From Wuchereria bancrofti (lineage: Eukaryota > Nematoda > Chromadorea > Rhabditida > Onchocercidae): a DNA stretch of 64,000 nt. The position numbers were made by a program, and so were the translations under genes. Positions within the stretch are counted from its first letter, which is position 1; the number at the start of each line of letters is the position of its first letter. Of this stretch, positions 23,764 through 36,273 are shown one piece after another. The stretch lies in the NCBI GenBank assembly GCA_005281725.1, contig SSBO01000011.1, forward strand, positions 93,247 to 157,246, given 5' to 3'. The notes beneath the pieces are model-generated. The model saw nothing but the letters and a program-made list of their open reading frames with translations, had not been told where the DNA came from and did not search any database.

Positions 23764-26700
23764 TGGCATAACCAATGACAATTGCTCAAACATTTTAAAA
23801 AATTATAAAAAAAAAAAACAAACAAACAAACAATTGGCAAAATTTTTAACTGTCTGTTGCATGAACAAATAATTGAAATAGCAATTAAAGGTGGCGATAC
23901 AATAACCAAAAATATACTATCAATATTCATTAGCATTGATAGTTAAATTAATTCAAATAATCTAGCATAGATTTTTAAACTGATCAAATAACATTCTTCA
24001 ATTACTTTTATATAGTAAATACTTAATTTGCATTTTATAATAATATTCAATAAATTTTGGAAGAAAAAATCGAAATTTTAATATTCATGAGTGAAAATAA
24101 TACATGTAAATTATGCAAAAATTCATAATTTATTGCATAAATTTAAAAACAAATTTAAAATTTTTACATGAAATATTGAAAAACTATTATGCAAAATTAT
24201 TAAAGAATTGAAAAATGTCTTTAAAATAAATTATTAATTAGACTAAATTAGTAGCAGTGGCAATTATATCAGTGAAAATGTTAGTTTCATTCAAATGTAT
24301 GAGAATGTCTTTGAAAGCTTCAAAATTTTATTGAAATATTTTAATCAGTTTTAATTTCATAAAATTGTTCGTTATATTACTTTTTGTTGTTACAACAATA
24401 AGAGTTACTTTTTTGTGATTTACATTTCTAAGCATTAATTAATTATAATATTAAATTATTTTATATCAATAAAGCTAATTGATTAAATTAAAGGGCTGAG
24501 ATCCTGCAAGGTAATTTAATTACTCATCAAAATAAACATTAAATGGAATTTTTTTTTAGTTGGCCAAAAAATAACAGTACATTTTCAGCCTACTTAAATT
24601 GTAAAATTATTTAATTTCAAATTTAACTCAAAGATATTTAAGTTGCAGAATACTTAAATTGTAGAATTTATTTCGATTCGTATTTTTTGGGCGGTGAATG
24701 AAAAAGTATCTTTGATTTAAATTTGAAATGAAACAATTTTATTTCTCGAAAATTGAACGTCAAAAAAATCATTCAGATGTTTGGAAAAAAGAATTCGGCA
24801 TTTCTTCAGATTTATTATTGAAAGTTAAATTATTGTATTGATTATATGCAATCAGATTAATTTAAGAATTATATATGATAGTAAAATTACTGAATGATAA
24901 GGTATCAACGCTTAAATGATTTGATTTCAAATTTAAAATGACAAATCCAAATGATAATCCAATAAACTATGCTTACTTCTAATGATTCTCTATCAACTCA
25001 TTTACATTTTTTTGCTGATCTAATTTTAAAAAAAAAAAATTCAAAAATGAATAATAAATTGTTATTGTTTATTGTTTGAGATTTATTCTACTAATTTTAT
25101 AAATTTTACATCATAAAATTTATTCTAAATTTTTGTTTTCGAACAATTTTAATTTGCTAGCAATTTGCTAGAAGATTTTTTTTAATAGTGATAATTAGCT
25201 GATTGTTTAATTTAAATTAGTAATCATTGTATTATAGAACAAATTTTATCATTTTCAGAGTTAAATTTAATTCCAATTATAAAAGAAGAAGAAAAGAAAA
25301 GTAACAGTGCATGATAACAAACTGAATAATTTAATTCTCCAAAAAATAGAATTTTAATTCATTATTCATTGAAATGATAAAATTTATTCAAAATATATGA
25401 AAAAGTTTAATGAATTCAATCAACAGTAAACACTGCTAAATTGCTTTATTTATTTGAAATGACAATTTTCTTTTTTTTTTCTTTTGATCAGTTTAAGCCA
25501 AACAAAGAAGAAGAAATAGGAAATGAATAATTTAAATTTTAAATAAGAAATGAATAATTTAAATTTTACGCTTTAATTCGTTTGATATTTCTGAAGAATA
25601 AATCCTTTATTGTATTAATGGAAAATTATCATGACAATTAATTTTAATTTTTTTTTTTTGCTACTATACAAATTACATCTCTCTAATGTATTTGTTTAAT
25701 TTTTATTTAATATTTTTCTATTTTTATTCAAATAATATTTTAATAATACATATTTTAAATATATTATATATTTAAAGAATATCTGATAAAATTGATTTAT
25801 TCATTTATTTTTCTTTCTCTTTTTTTTTTGATCAAAATTTAACATACATTTGATTAAATTGATCAAAAGATAAACAAATAATAATTATAAATATATTATC
25901 ATTTCGATCAATATTTAGTGCGCAAATGATAAACATAAAATTTATTGGCAAATTTTAATGCAATGCAAATATCAATTTTAAATTATTTATCAATCAATCA
26001 TTTATTCTTTTTTTATTAGTCATAGATTTTTTTTTTTTTTTTGGCTTTAGAAGCATTTTTTTCTTTGTTTACAAAATGAAAGAATTGTCAATGATTCAGA
26101 AGTGTTTAAGTAATTATTGATAAGAAGCCGCAAAGAACGATTGTTATCACTGTAGCTCTTAAGCATAAAATAGTTTCGATAACTTTTTTGATACGATAAA
26201 AAAGAAGTGATAAAATCGAAATTTAGTAAATGATTAGATAATTTTTTGATTCATTCCTACTATTTATTCCACAGGTTGTTTATTGTAATGAGCGCATTTT
26301 GAAATGGATCAAATTGCGCTTTTGTTTAGCAAAGAAATATTTGATGAATTTGGTTTGCAAATTATAGCATCAATGATTGTTTATTTGCTATTATATAATA
26401 TGAATATGTTTAGATTTAAAAATTATTAAAAATTTTAAGTGCAATTTATTTATTTGTATTTATTTTTCACCTTCGTCATCATTTTTTTTTTTTGCTTTTG
26501 TTAATTTTTTTACTTTTTCAAAATGCGTACCATTTTTATTTTTAGAAACCATTTAAAAAAAAAAAAAAAGAAATAAAGTCTTTTCCGTCGTTACATGCAT
26601 GACAAATAATACTTTCTAAAGAAGATTTGCAAATATAAAATATTTAAATTTAATGACTTTTTTTTTCCAAATATATTTGCAGCAATGATTCATTATATGT

Positions 26701-27969
26701 TGTTAGAATAAAGAATGAAGTTAATCAAAATTAAAATTATACATGTTTGACGTACAAAATATTTTTCTACAAAATTATTCAATGATATTAGATGAATGAT
26801 AACAATTAAATAAATAATCAAAATAAATAAAAAAAGCAAATGCTACAATTTATCGATTTAATTTCCAAAAATTTTAACTTTCAAAAATTTTTTCAATACT
26901 GAAATTTTTAAATTGTTTATTTATTTTATCATAGAATAATTAATGTAATAAAAGAGAAAAAATTGAATTAATCAAATGTAAAATGATGTAATTGCAAAAA
27001 TTTTTATTTTATTTTTACTTTTACTTTTGACTTCACATATAATTAGAAACGATAATGAATAAATTATAACAATTATTGTAATTATATCATTTATATTTGA
27101 TTAATGATTACATACCACTTTAATTCTTTTTTTTGTGACATTATTACGAAGAAAGAAAAAATTTTAATATTTAAAACATAAAAAGCAAGAGATGAAATTT
27201 TATAAATTTTATTAAAGTTTTACAACAAGTTTATATATTTTTATTAGATTTTTTACACTTTATGTAATCTTATCAATAATTATCGGTAATTCTACGATAA
27301 ATTTTTATATTAAATATATATAATTTAATTGAAATTATTAAAACTGAAAAAAAAAATCTTTTAGCTAATTTATCATTTTCATCTTAGCTGAATCATTCCG
27401 GAAATAAAAATTATTTAAAAAAAAAAAAGGGAATAAAAAAAAAATTTTAAATGATATCTATGTGTTAGGAAACTAACAAATTTTCTGAATACACAACAGA
27501 TAAATTTTTCATCAAGAAAAGAAAAATTGATAAAATATACTCAATTGAATTTAATGCTTTCATTCATTGATAAGGGCAAAAATTTTTTGCCAATAAATTG
27601 AATCATAATATCAATAAAGCAAATAAAATTTATGAAAAATAAACTTTTTATACTATTGGCTTTTTTTTTTTTTTTTTTTTTAAGAGAAACATAATAAATT
27701 CCATGTAAATGTATCATTAATGATGATAATAATGATGGATATCAATGGTCTTTTTTTTTTTTTCATTTAAACATATCAGTGCTTTTTGCTGTGATAATGA
27801 TTTTGCTTTGGTTTAAATTATCACAGATTTGCTGTTCATTTCATTCGTTCCTAAAATTTGTATAATATTATGTTATGTTTGCATAATATTAGCTTCACTG
27901 ATAATTTTAGTAATCTTATTTTTTTTCAAGTTTTTTTTTTTTTTAAATTTCGAAAACTAATACATTTCC

Positions 27970-28285
27970 TAAATAAACTATATATTTCATAATAAACAGC
28001 TAGTAAATAATCCACTTATTATTTGTTTTATTTATTTTTTCTTAAATTTTATTATAATTATTAAAATTAATTGTTCGTCAAATTATTAATGTTTGTTTTT
28101 GTGGCAATAAAAATTTATAAAATTACTAATGAATAAGCTATATATTTCATAATAAACAGCTAGTAAAGAATCCACTTATTATAATTATTATTTGTTTTAT
28201 TTATTTTTTCTTAAATTTTATAAATACTAAGACTAATTGTTTTTTAAATCATTAATGTTTATTTTTGTGGCAATAAAAATTTAAA
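27970..28285. repeat. ~160-bp tandem duplication
   Basis: Both copies carry TATATATTTCATAATAAACA, then AATCCACTTATTAT and GTGGCAATAAAAATTTA. The second copy begins near 28130. It lies ~200 bp upstream of the first ShKT gene, in its probable promoter region. Confidence 0.85.
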
Positions 28286-28483
28286 GAATTTTATCATTTT
28301 AATCATTAATACTATGTTATTTTTAGCAATAATAAAGACTAATTCCAATTACAAATGAAGGAAATAAAATAACTTTGTGATAAAAATTACATCAGTGATA
28401 ATAAATATTTTTTTTATTTAATTATTAAATTAGAAATACTGTTTCAATTTAAATATTTTATAGGAAGCAAATATCAGCGAAAA

Positions 28484-30366
28484 ATGTTTTCACATATTGT
28501 TGTAACTATTTTCATCATTTTTATAACAGTTGCATTTGCTACTACAAATCAAGGTCATTCTTTGGATATTACTTTTTTTTCTTTTACAAATATTTCACCA
28601 ATTTACAATATGCAAGCATTAATTCAATTTTAATCAGCAATCAGTGATTATGGTGAAATTTAATTTTAATTAGTAATCAATAAATATGATTTAGAAAATG
28701 ATTGATTCCGAAATAATTAGACTTATTTGATAGCATTTGAAGATGTAACAAATATCTAACTTTATGAAATTAATAATTGAAAACTGCACTGAAATATAAT
28801 TTTTATGATATAAAATTTTTTCGCAAAAATTAACAATAAGAAATTCGTAATGTATTATTGTTCAAATGATCAGAAAAACTGATCAGATTTCATTATTGAT
28901 GATCAAAGTAATCATGAAAGTTCGTCCTGAAAGTTGACACTATGATAGATAGTTATTAAAAATTTTTGTTATGATATGTCTTTTATAACGTTTTCAGCAT
29001 GTAAAAATTAGTATAGTCATTGAATCAATATAATTAATATAAAAGTTCATATAATTAACTAATTAATAAAATTAATGTGAAAATTCATGTAGTCATTGAA
29101 TTAATATGATCAAAAAATGTTTGCATAAATTAGAATGATCTAATAGCTGAAGTTGTGCAACAATTATCAGAAACATTTGAATAAATCTATGAAATTTAAG
29201 AATATTTTTTTTTTTGTTATTTTTTTTTCAGTTTGTGAAGATTTGTACAATCAATGCGGAAGCATAATTTGCACTGATCCAATGGCAAAAGAAATTTGCG
29301 CTAAAACTTGTGGACTTTGTGAAATAACAACTTCTACGATTGTAACACCTGGTAAGCATACAGATAAGCTAATTAGTTTAATTAAATTTGAGTAATAGAT
29401 ATTTGCAAATATTTCTTCACTAATTCATAACATTTTCGAAGTTTGTGATGACGCATACAATCAATGTGACAGTACAATTTGCACTATTCCAATAGCTAAT
29501 GAAATTTGCGCCAAAACGTGTGGGTTTTGCGGAGCAGCGTCTTCTACAACTGTAACACCTGGTAAGCTTGTATAAGAGCTATCAAGAAAAAAAAAAACTT
29601 AATTAAGCACAGAAGACAAATATTTAAACGAAAAATTTTTCCATCAATCCAAAATACTTAAATATTTTTCAGTTTGTGATGACTTATTCGATCAATGCGA
29701 TCATGCAATTTGCACAGCTCCAATATCAAAAGAAATTTGCGCCAGAACATGCGGTTTTTGCGGAACAATGCCTCCTGCGACAGTAACACCTGGTAAGCTT
29801 ATGCAAAAATTGTCATGAAAAATTTTCAGTTAAAATTTGAAAGACAGATGTTTACAACAATTTCTCCATTCATCGTAATAACATTTTCAGTTTGTGAAGA
29901 TTTGTATAATGAATGTGAAAGTGCAATTTGCACTACTCTAGTAGCTAGTGATATTTGCGCCAAAACATGTGGTTTTTGTGGAACAACACCATCTACCACA
30001 CTTACTCCCGGTAAGCTTATATAGAGCAGTTATCAGAAAAAATGAAATTTAGAGGAAAGATATTAACAAAAATTTCTACTACAGTAACGACAGTTACAGT
30101 AATACCTGTGTGACATCTTTCGCCACAGTAATTTGCGACAGTAATCGTGATATAAACTATCAGGAAACTTTCTTATGCAACAATATCTTCTACAGTAGTA
30201 ATTTCCGGTTATAACTATTCCGATTTTTTTTTCAGTTTGTGAGGACAAATATAATAAATGCAAAACTAATATGAATTGTACAAGTGCATTAGCTAAAGAA
30301 CTATGCGCTAAAACATGCGAATTTTGTGACAATGATTCGATTCTAACACCAGAAGGTATAAAATAG
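28484..30366 (+). CDS. Secreted protein with five ShKT (SXC) modules
   Basis: Exons are 28484-28553, 29232-29351, 29442-29561, 29673-29792, 29891-30010 and 30236-30366, giving 226 aa. Exon 1 encodes a signal peptide (MFSHIVVTIFIIFITVAFA). Each later exon carries one six-cysteine ShKT module with spacing C-x6-C-x4-C-x8-C-x3-C-x2-C (for example EICAKTCGLC), then a Thr/Ser/Pro linker (TTSTIVTP). Up to the last donor, each module exon is exactly 120 nt with phase 1 at both ends. ShKT domains are common in nematode secreted and surface proteins; some bind potassium channels, but no such activity can be inferred here. A TTTATAG 20 nt before the ATG may be a trans-splice site. Translation stops at TAG 30364-30366 if the last GTATAA donor is not used; a possible further exon is noted at 30875. 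Confidence 0.85.
30011..30235 (+). pseudogene. Remnants of decayed ShKT module linkers in intron 5
   Basis: The intron contains two sequences resembling the module linker and donor of neighbouring exons: TCTACTACAGTAACGACAG near 30075 and ATCTTCTACAGTAGTAATTT near 30184, compared with TCTTCTACAACTGTAACACC at 29540. No intact cysteine module remains. The simplest reading is one or two former 120-nt exons that have decayed. Confidence 0.5.
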
Positions 30367-30874
30367 AAATATTCATTTTTTTTTTTTTACTTTGAAATTT
30401 ATTTTAAATAAATAATAGTATGAAAATTCTTGATGTGAAATTTTTGTTCAAAAAAATTAGAAATAATTCAAAAATTTTTGAATGAATATAATTAACATTA
30501 ACATTGATTGGAAATAAAAGATTAATTAGTATGATTAATGAATAGATCAGGCGGCAGATTAATCAATAAGACTATCATTTGATTTGTTTAGAAGAGGTTA
30601 GATGACATGAAAAAATGATTGATCAATCAATAATCAATAATAAATAAATATTGAGAATATACCAAATGAAGTTGATATAATCTGAAATTTTAAGGAATTC
30701 TAAATTCTATTTTAATATTTTTAATACTTTTATTTTAATATCTTAATTTAAATATCTTTTTTTCTATCCCAATATTCTTTTCTAATTTAAACAAACAAAG
30801 TTCATATTTTTCTTTTTATTGCTTAACAAACGATAATATTTAATTGTCCATAAAATCATCATAAACTATTTCCG

Positions 30875-30981
30875 AATGTTCATATTTATGTCAACCATTG
30901 CAATCACTATGCGCATTTATTGAATGGATTACGGGATCCGTTCCGCGTGGATTTTGTTTACGTTGTCAACAATGCAAATGA
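30875..30981 (+). pseudogene. Orphan cysteine-rich terminal exon with broken acceptor
   Basis: Read in phase 1, this stretch encodes six cysteines ending in GFCLRCQQCK and a stop. The spacing is C-x3-C-x6-C-x14-C-x2-C-x2-C, like a derived ShKT module. It begins AATGT, as the modules at 35174 and 36056 do. In place of CTATTTCAG before the exon there is CTATTTCCG, so no AG acceptor is present. If joined to the GTATAA donor at 30356 it would complete a 258-aa protein in frame. It may be a recently killed last exon, a sequence error at one base, or chance. Confidence 0.45.
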
Positions 30982-32004
30982 AACATTTTAAGTGAACAAT
31001 TTTAGAATAATCGCTGAATAAATTGTATTTCATGTAAAATTAATAAATTTTTCATGTTGACTTCTATTACTCGAACTTGAAGTACAAAAGTAAATTATAT
31101 TTATTAAAACGCATCGAACTGTTAATTACTGCATAACCATTCAATATTATTTGTAATATAAAGAAAAATTTATTAATTTAATTATTTCTATTGCTGTATC
31201 ATACTAATTCCTAAAATATAATTAAAATTTTTGATATTAGAAATTTTTCATTTTTTTATCTGTTACTAAATCATTAAAAAAATTTTTTTTTAATGATTTT
31301 TTTTTCTTTTATACATAATTCACTCATGCACAGTATCATCGTATAATTCATATCAACAATACTAGTATTGATTGCTTTTGCAAATAAATTTAAAATAAAT
31401 ATATTTCTAATCGATTTACTAAATTTTTTTAAAAGCATTCCATATTTATCTTTCATTTTAATTTTGCAAACATTACATCCGGATTTTTTTTTTTTGACTT
31501 ACTTTTATCATTATTATATTGCAGAAAAAGTCAAAAAAAAGATTTATTGTTAATCGATCAATTTCATATTCCAAAATTATGATATCAAAAATTTATATTC
31601 AAAAAGATTATAATGTCAGATCAAAAAAAAAAAAGATTACTGAATTTAATTTTAGTCCTTGTTTAGAAATAAATTTATAATAAATCTTGCATTCCATAAA
31701 ATAATTGACATTTTAGTCGATTCGATGATGGTTTTAATCGAAATAAGCATTAAATAAAATAAATTATATTAAATAAGATAAACTAAATCACATTGAATAT
31801 AGTTGTCAATAATTTGCTTATTTAAGCAGATGTGAAATTTGTAAAAGTTTATTAATTCTTAAATAAACTATTATTACCGATATTTCTGGATGATAGCAAA
31901 TTATACAATGCATTCTTAGTAGAATCATCAAAATAGTTTAATTATCTAAGTATTACCTAAATATTGTTTGTAGCTACAAATTTTATAGCTTAATAAAATT
32001 ATTT

Positions 32005-32460
32005 CTAATTTTGCAATATATTATCCATTTCAATATCATTTCAGTACTATTTTTAATTATGTATACTATTTCAATACTATTTTTTATAGTAATACTAATT
32101 TAATACTCTTTCTAATTTTGTAATATATTATGAATTATCCATTTCAATATCATTTCAATACTATTTTTAATTACGCATACTATTTCAATACTATTTTTTA
32201 TAGTAATACTAATTTAATACTCTTTCTAATTTTGTAATATATTAGGAATTATCCATTTCAATATCATTTCAATACTATTTCTGATTATTTGTACTATTTC
32301 TTACAGTAATACTAATTCAATACTAATTTAGCACTATTTCTAATTTTGTAATATATTATAAATTATCCTAATTCAATACTATTTGTAATTCTATAAAGTA
32401 TTATAAATTATTCTAATTTCACACTATTTCTAATTTTGTGATATATTACAAATTGTCCAA
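32005..32460. repeat. ~115-bp tandem array, about 3.5 units
   Basis: Units start with CTAATTTTGTAATATATTA and contain several TTTCAATACTATTT/TAATACTAATTTAATACT sub-motifs. Later units are shorter and more diverged. Confidence 0.85.
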
Positions 32461-33721
32461 TTCAAATGCCAAATATAACTGTTATAATCTATTACATTGT
32501 ATCTTAGATTCTAAAATGATCGAACAATATTGATTTAATTTCTTTGATCGATATTAAAAATATTTATTTGATTAAACTGATAAAAAAATAAAATTAAAAA
32601 AAAGCAAAAAAAACTATCGAACATTAATAGATATTATCAGATAGATTGGCATTTAGTATCAATGATAAGGGCAAATTTTATCAGCAAAATTAGTGCTAAT
32701 GTATTTATCAATTTGGTGATAACTGTTGTTTTATTCACTTTTTCCTATAAAAATTCTTCTAAACACATTCAAATATGCTTATGAAAAAGATTGCAATTTT
32801 AAATTTTGAGCGATGAAACAAATATTTTGGTAACTTTCAAAAAGTTATCACTTTTGCAAACTTATTTTTGTTATTAGTGAAGCATTTTTTTCCACCAATA
32901 ATAAATCATTTGATTTATTTCTATAAACTTATCTGATTTTAATTAAAAATTTTAAGTTAATAAAGCTTACTGCTAATAGCAATATTCTTTGTGCTAATTA
33001 TTTAAGTATTTGTTTGAAGCCACAAATTTTATAGTATAATAAAATTATTTCTAATTAATTTAATACGTGTAATATATTTTAAAATTTCTGAAATTACAAT
33101 AATGCTAGAATTACTTATATGCTAACAAAACATATCGTTGCAATATTCTTAAAACCTTTAAAATCGATTTAAATTTTGAAGAAAAAAATGAAAAAAGTAA
33201 ATAGTATTTATTATAAATGAATTGTTGACTTATTTACTAAAGGCTAAATAAATATTCAGTTTGACATTTAGGAAATAAGATAATACTAATATTTCATCAT
33301 TTCTTTACTTTCTAAATGTTTCTATTTATTTTACGATTCTTCCACCTTTTTTTTGCATTCATAAAAATTAAATAATTAAAATTTAATTGGAAATGATGGA
33401 TTAAATATGAATATTTATTCTAAGTTACATTCCCTTTTTTGCATCAGTAATGAAAGTATTAATTTATTAATAAAACACAATTTGTTTTTTTGATTTTTCG
33501 ATATTTTTTACTATTATCATATTTAAATTATTGCATTTATCATATATTATAGCATTTTAAATTTTAGCAATTTTTTTCTCTTAAAATTTTTTTTTCTTTT
33601 TTCAAAAAAAGGAAAATAATCAAAAAGATTTTATATATATATATTCATGCCTTCTATTTTTGTGACACATTTGATATGAAAAACTTTAAATTACAATTTG
33701 AACAGCTGAATCATATAGGCC

Positions 33722-33790
33722 TAGACATACACGCACACACACACACATACATACACACACACATACATAAGCATGCACATACACACATAT
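33722..33790. repeat. Compound CA/CATA microsatellite
   Basis: ACACGCACACACACACACAT is followed by ACATACACACACAC-type sequence, interrupted by ATGCACAT. It is simple-sequence DNA in an intergenic region. Confidence 0.93.
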
Positions 33791-34478
33791 GTAGGTGACA
33801 CATAATTTTTTTTTATTAATGACAACAAATATTTGGAATATGATTCAAAGCTTATATAAATAAAATTTAAACATTTAACATACTATTCTAACAAAATTGT
33901 TTGAAAAAAAAAACGAAAGGTGAAGAAGAATTAAAAAACCAGTGATAATCATCAATATTAGAGTGACAATGAGAGGTGACAGTTTAATGCTAACATGAAA
34001 TGAGTCGGTGATTGTGAATTTTTTTTTTTCTTTTTAATTTCCTTAAAATTCAGCTATTAAATATTGGTTAGTTATTAAATATATAAATAATAAATTGTGG
34101 TGATAATTTCAAAATGAAATAAAATGCTAAGATTAAATGTTTTAATCATTTTTATTTTTTTCAATTTATACTCTAAAATTTAACTCATATTTATGTTTTG
34201 TAGCAGAATTAGATTGAAATTATGGACAATGATACAAAAGGAAGTGACAATTAATTTAAGAAATTATTTGATTGAAATTATTTTAAATTGTTAAAGATTG
34301 GTGAAATTTTTGTATTTCTTTCTTTCGTTTTTTTGGCTAATCACTATTAATTTGATTAGTAGAAATCTGTAAATTCATTATCTTTTGTATAAATTTAATC
34401 GAAATGATGTGTTGATGATGCTAAGGAAATGTTTAATAAATATTAAAATTTACCTTTTTTTTTGGTAAATTACAGAAA

Positions 34479-36273
34479 ATGTTCTACCCAACAGGATTTG
34501 CTATATCATTCATTTATTTTGCCTACTGTATTGCAAAAGGTTTGATAAAATCTATTTTATATTTCTTTAAAATTTTAGTATAAATTGAATAAATTCTCTT
34601 TCTTATTCACTTTTCTATTTATTTTCACTTTTTAAAACATTTTAGAATTGTTAACATTTCTGTCACACAATAACTTAACGAAACGAATTTTTGACCTAAT
34701 TATAATAATTTAGCTTTTTCTTCCTTCTCTAGCATATTCTTACTTAAGAAAAAATGTCACATCAATTTCATTAGAATGTCATCATTGTCGTTTGTAAAAA
34801 AAATTTTAATAACTTGAGAACAATTAATTTCAATGATTTAATTTTAACATTCTAGTGAATTGCAAATAAGTATAATTATTTGTTAATGCATCAACTTAAT
34901 TCAGATTTCTTTTTTCAGTTAGTTAAATCTGATAAATTTGTCAAAAATTTTTTTTTAATTATTTAATTCCATTAATTTTTAATGCATTCTATTAATTTAA
35001 TGTTTTTTCATTAATTAATTTTTTTATTATTTTTAATTTTTTTTATTAACTTAAGATGTTTTTCTATTATTAATTTAATGCAAGATTTTAACTTAATTAA
35101 CTTCATACGCACAAAAAAAATTGTTACATAAGAGATGTAAAAGATTAAAATAAAAATTTTAATACTATTTCAGAATGCAAAGATGAATCTAACTTTTGTA
35201 ATATTACGGTAATCGATATTTGCTCTTTGACAAACACTAATAAATATTGTCTTGCAACATGTGGTTTATGTGATCCGTATGATAATACCACTACTGATAA
35301 TGATATCACTACTGTTACTCCAACTGAAGGCATTTATTTTATTTTATTACTTTTAAAATTTTAGGATATTTCTTGATTATGAAAATTTAAAATAAAAGAT
35401 TATGTATGAATGTAAGCTATTCTGATAAGAATGCAATGATAAAAGTTTCATAGTGATAACAACAAAAGCTATAAACCATTCATGCATTCATATTAGATAG
35501 TAATATCAAAGATTAATTCGACAATTTTCATTATTCTAATTAACTATTAATGAAATTAATCATTTATACAACAGAATGGTTTTCATTTAAAATGAAAAAT
35601 AAAGTAAAATGAGATAAAAAAAAAAGTTTCGAAATATTTATGCATATTTTACATTTTTTAATAATTCTAACAGCAAATCGTATTTAGCACTTTTAATAAT
35701 TGAAGAGAAACTAATCGATAAAATACCTTGAAAAAAAATAAATAAATAAATAAAAAGGAAGAAAATAACATTGGAAGATAATTTTTTATTAAAAAAATTA
35801 ATTGATCATTCTTTTTTTTTTATAATAATCCATTCTTCATTTTTTCCTTTAAAATTTGCAAAATATTATATTTAAATTATCTTTTATCTTACATTTATAA
35901 GTTTTATTGATTTCAAAATTATCATTTTGAAATTAATGTAATTGCATTTTTCTTTAGCAATATTAATGAAAAATTGTAAATTATAAATAATTTAATTATT
36001 ATTATTATTGTTGAGAAAATTTTTAAAAAATTGTTTTTGTTTTTCTTTTTTTCAGAATGTTCCGATCAATGGACAAATTGTACAAAACTTAAAAAAGTTG
36101 ATGAATGTGAAAAAAATTTAAATATTGCAAAAATTTATTGCTCTAAAACATGTAGCAATTGTACAGCTATAATATCTTCCACAACAAAGCCAAATATTGC
36201 AACGCAGACGAATTCTTGGATTACAATCATTTCTTGTGTTTTAATTTTTGCTACAATAAAATTTATAATTTAA
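34479..36273 (+). CDS. Small ShKT protein, two modules, probable GPI anchor
   Basis: Exons are 34479-34539, 35174-35329 and 36056-36273, giving 144 aa. Exon 1 encodes a signal peptide (MFYPTGFAISFIYFAYCIA) and is preceded by TTACAG, a possible trans-splice acceptor. Exon 2 has a ShKT-like module ending YCLATCGLC, with a Thr/Asp linker. Exon 3 has a second module (ECSDQW ... YCSKTCSNC). The C-terminus (SWITIISCVLIFATIKFII) is hydrophobic with no charged tail after it, as in GPI-anchor signals; a short membrane anchor is the alternative. Module exons are phase 1 as in the upstream gene, but the cysteine spacing is looser. The exon 2 to 3 junction needs a GC donor (GAAG|GCATTT at 35330). The gene is likely a paralogous neighbour of 28484-30366. 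Confidence 0.75.

Larger units (their letters stand above)
23334..28463. other. Long AT-rich intergenic region
   Basis: I see no supported gene here. The missing first exon of the MSP gene and the promoters of both flanking divergent genes should lie within it. It contains a (TTTA)n tract at ~23360-23380, two tandem duplications annotated separately, and long T runs near 27660 and 27750. A 41-codon ORF at 26305 has no supporting signal. Confidence 0.5.
30982..34478. other. Intergenic region between the two ShKT genes
   Basis: No gene is seen. It contains a ~115-bp tandem array and a CA microsatellite, both annotated separately, plus AT-rich single-copy sequence. Confidence 0.5.

Noticed and set aside
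26305..26427. 41-codon plus-strand frame beginning MDQIALLFSKEIF
   Set aside because: It is too short in AT-rich intergenic DNA, with no splice sites or neighbouring exons to support it.
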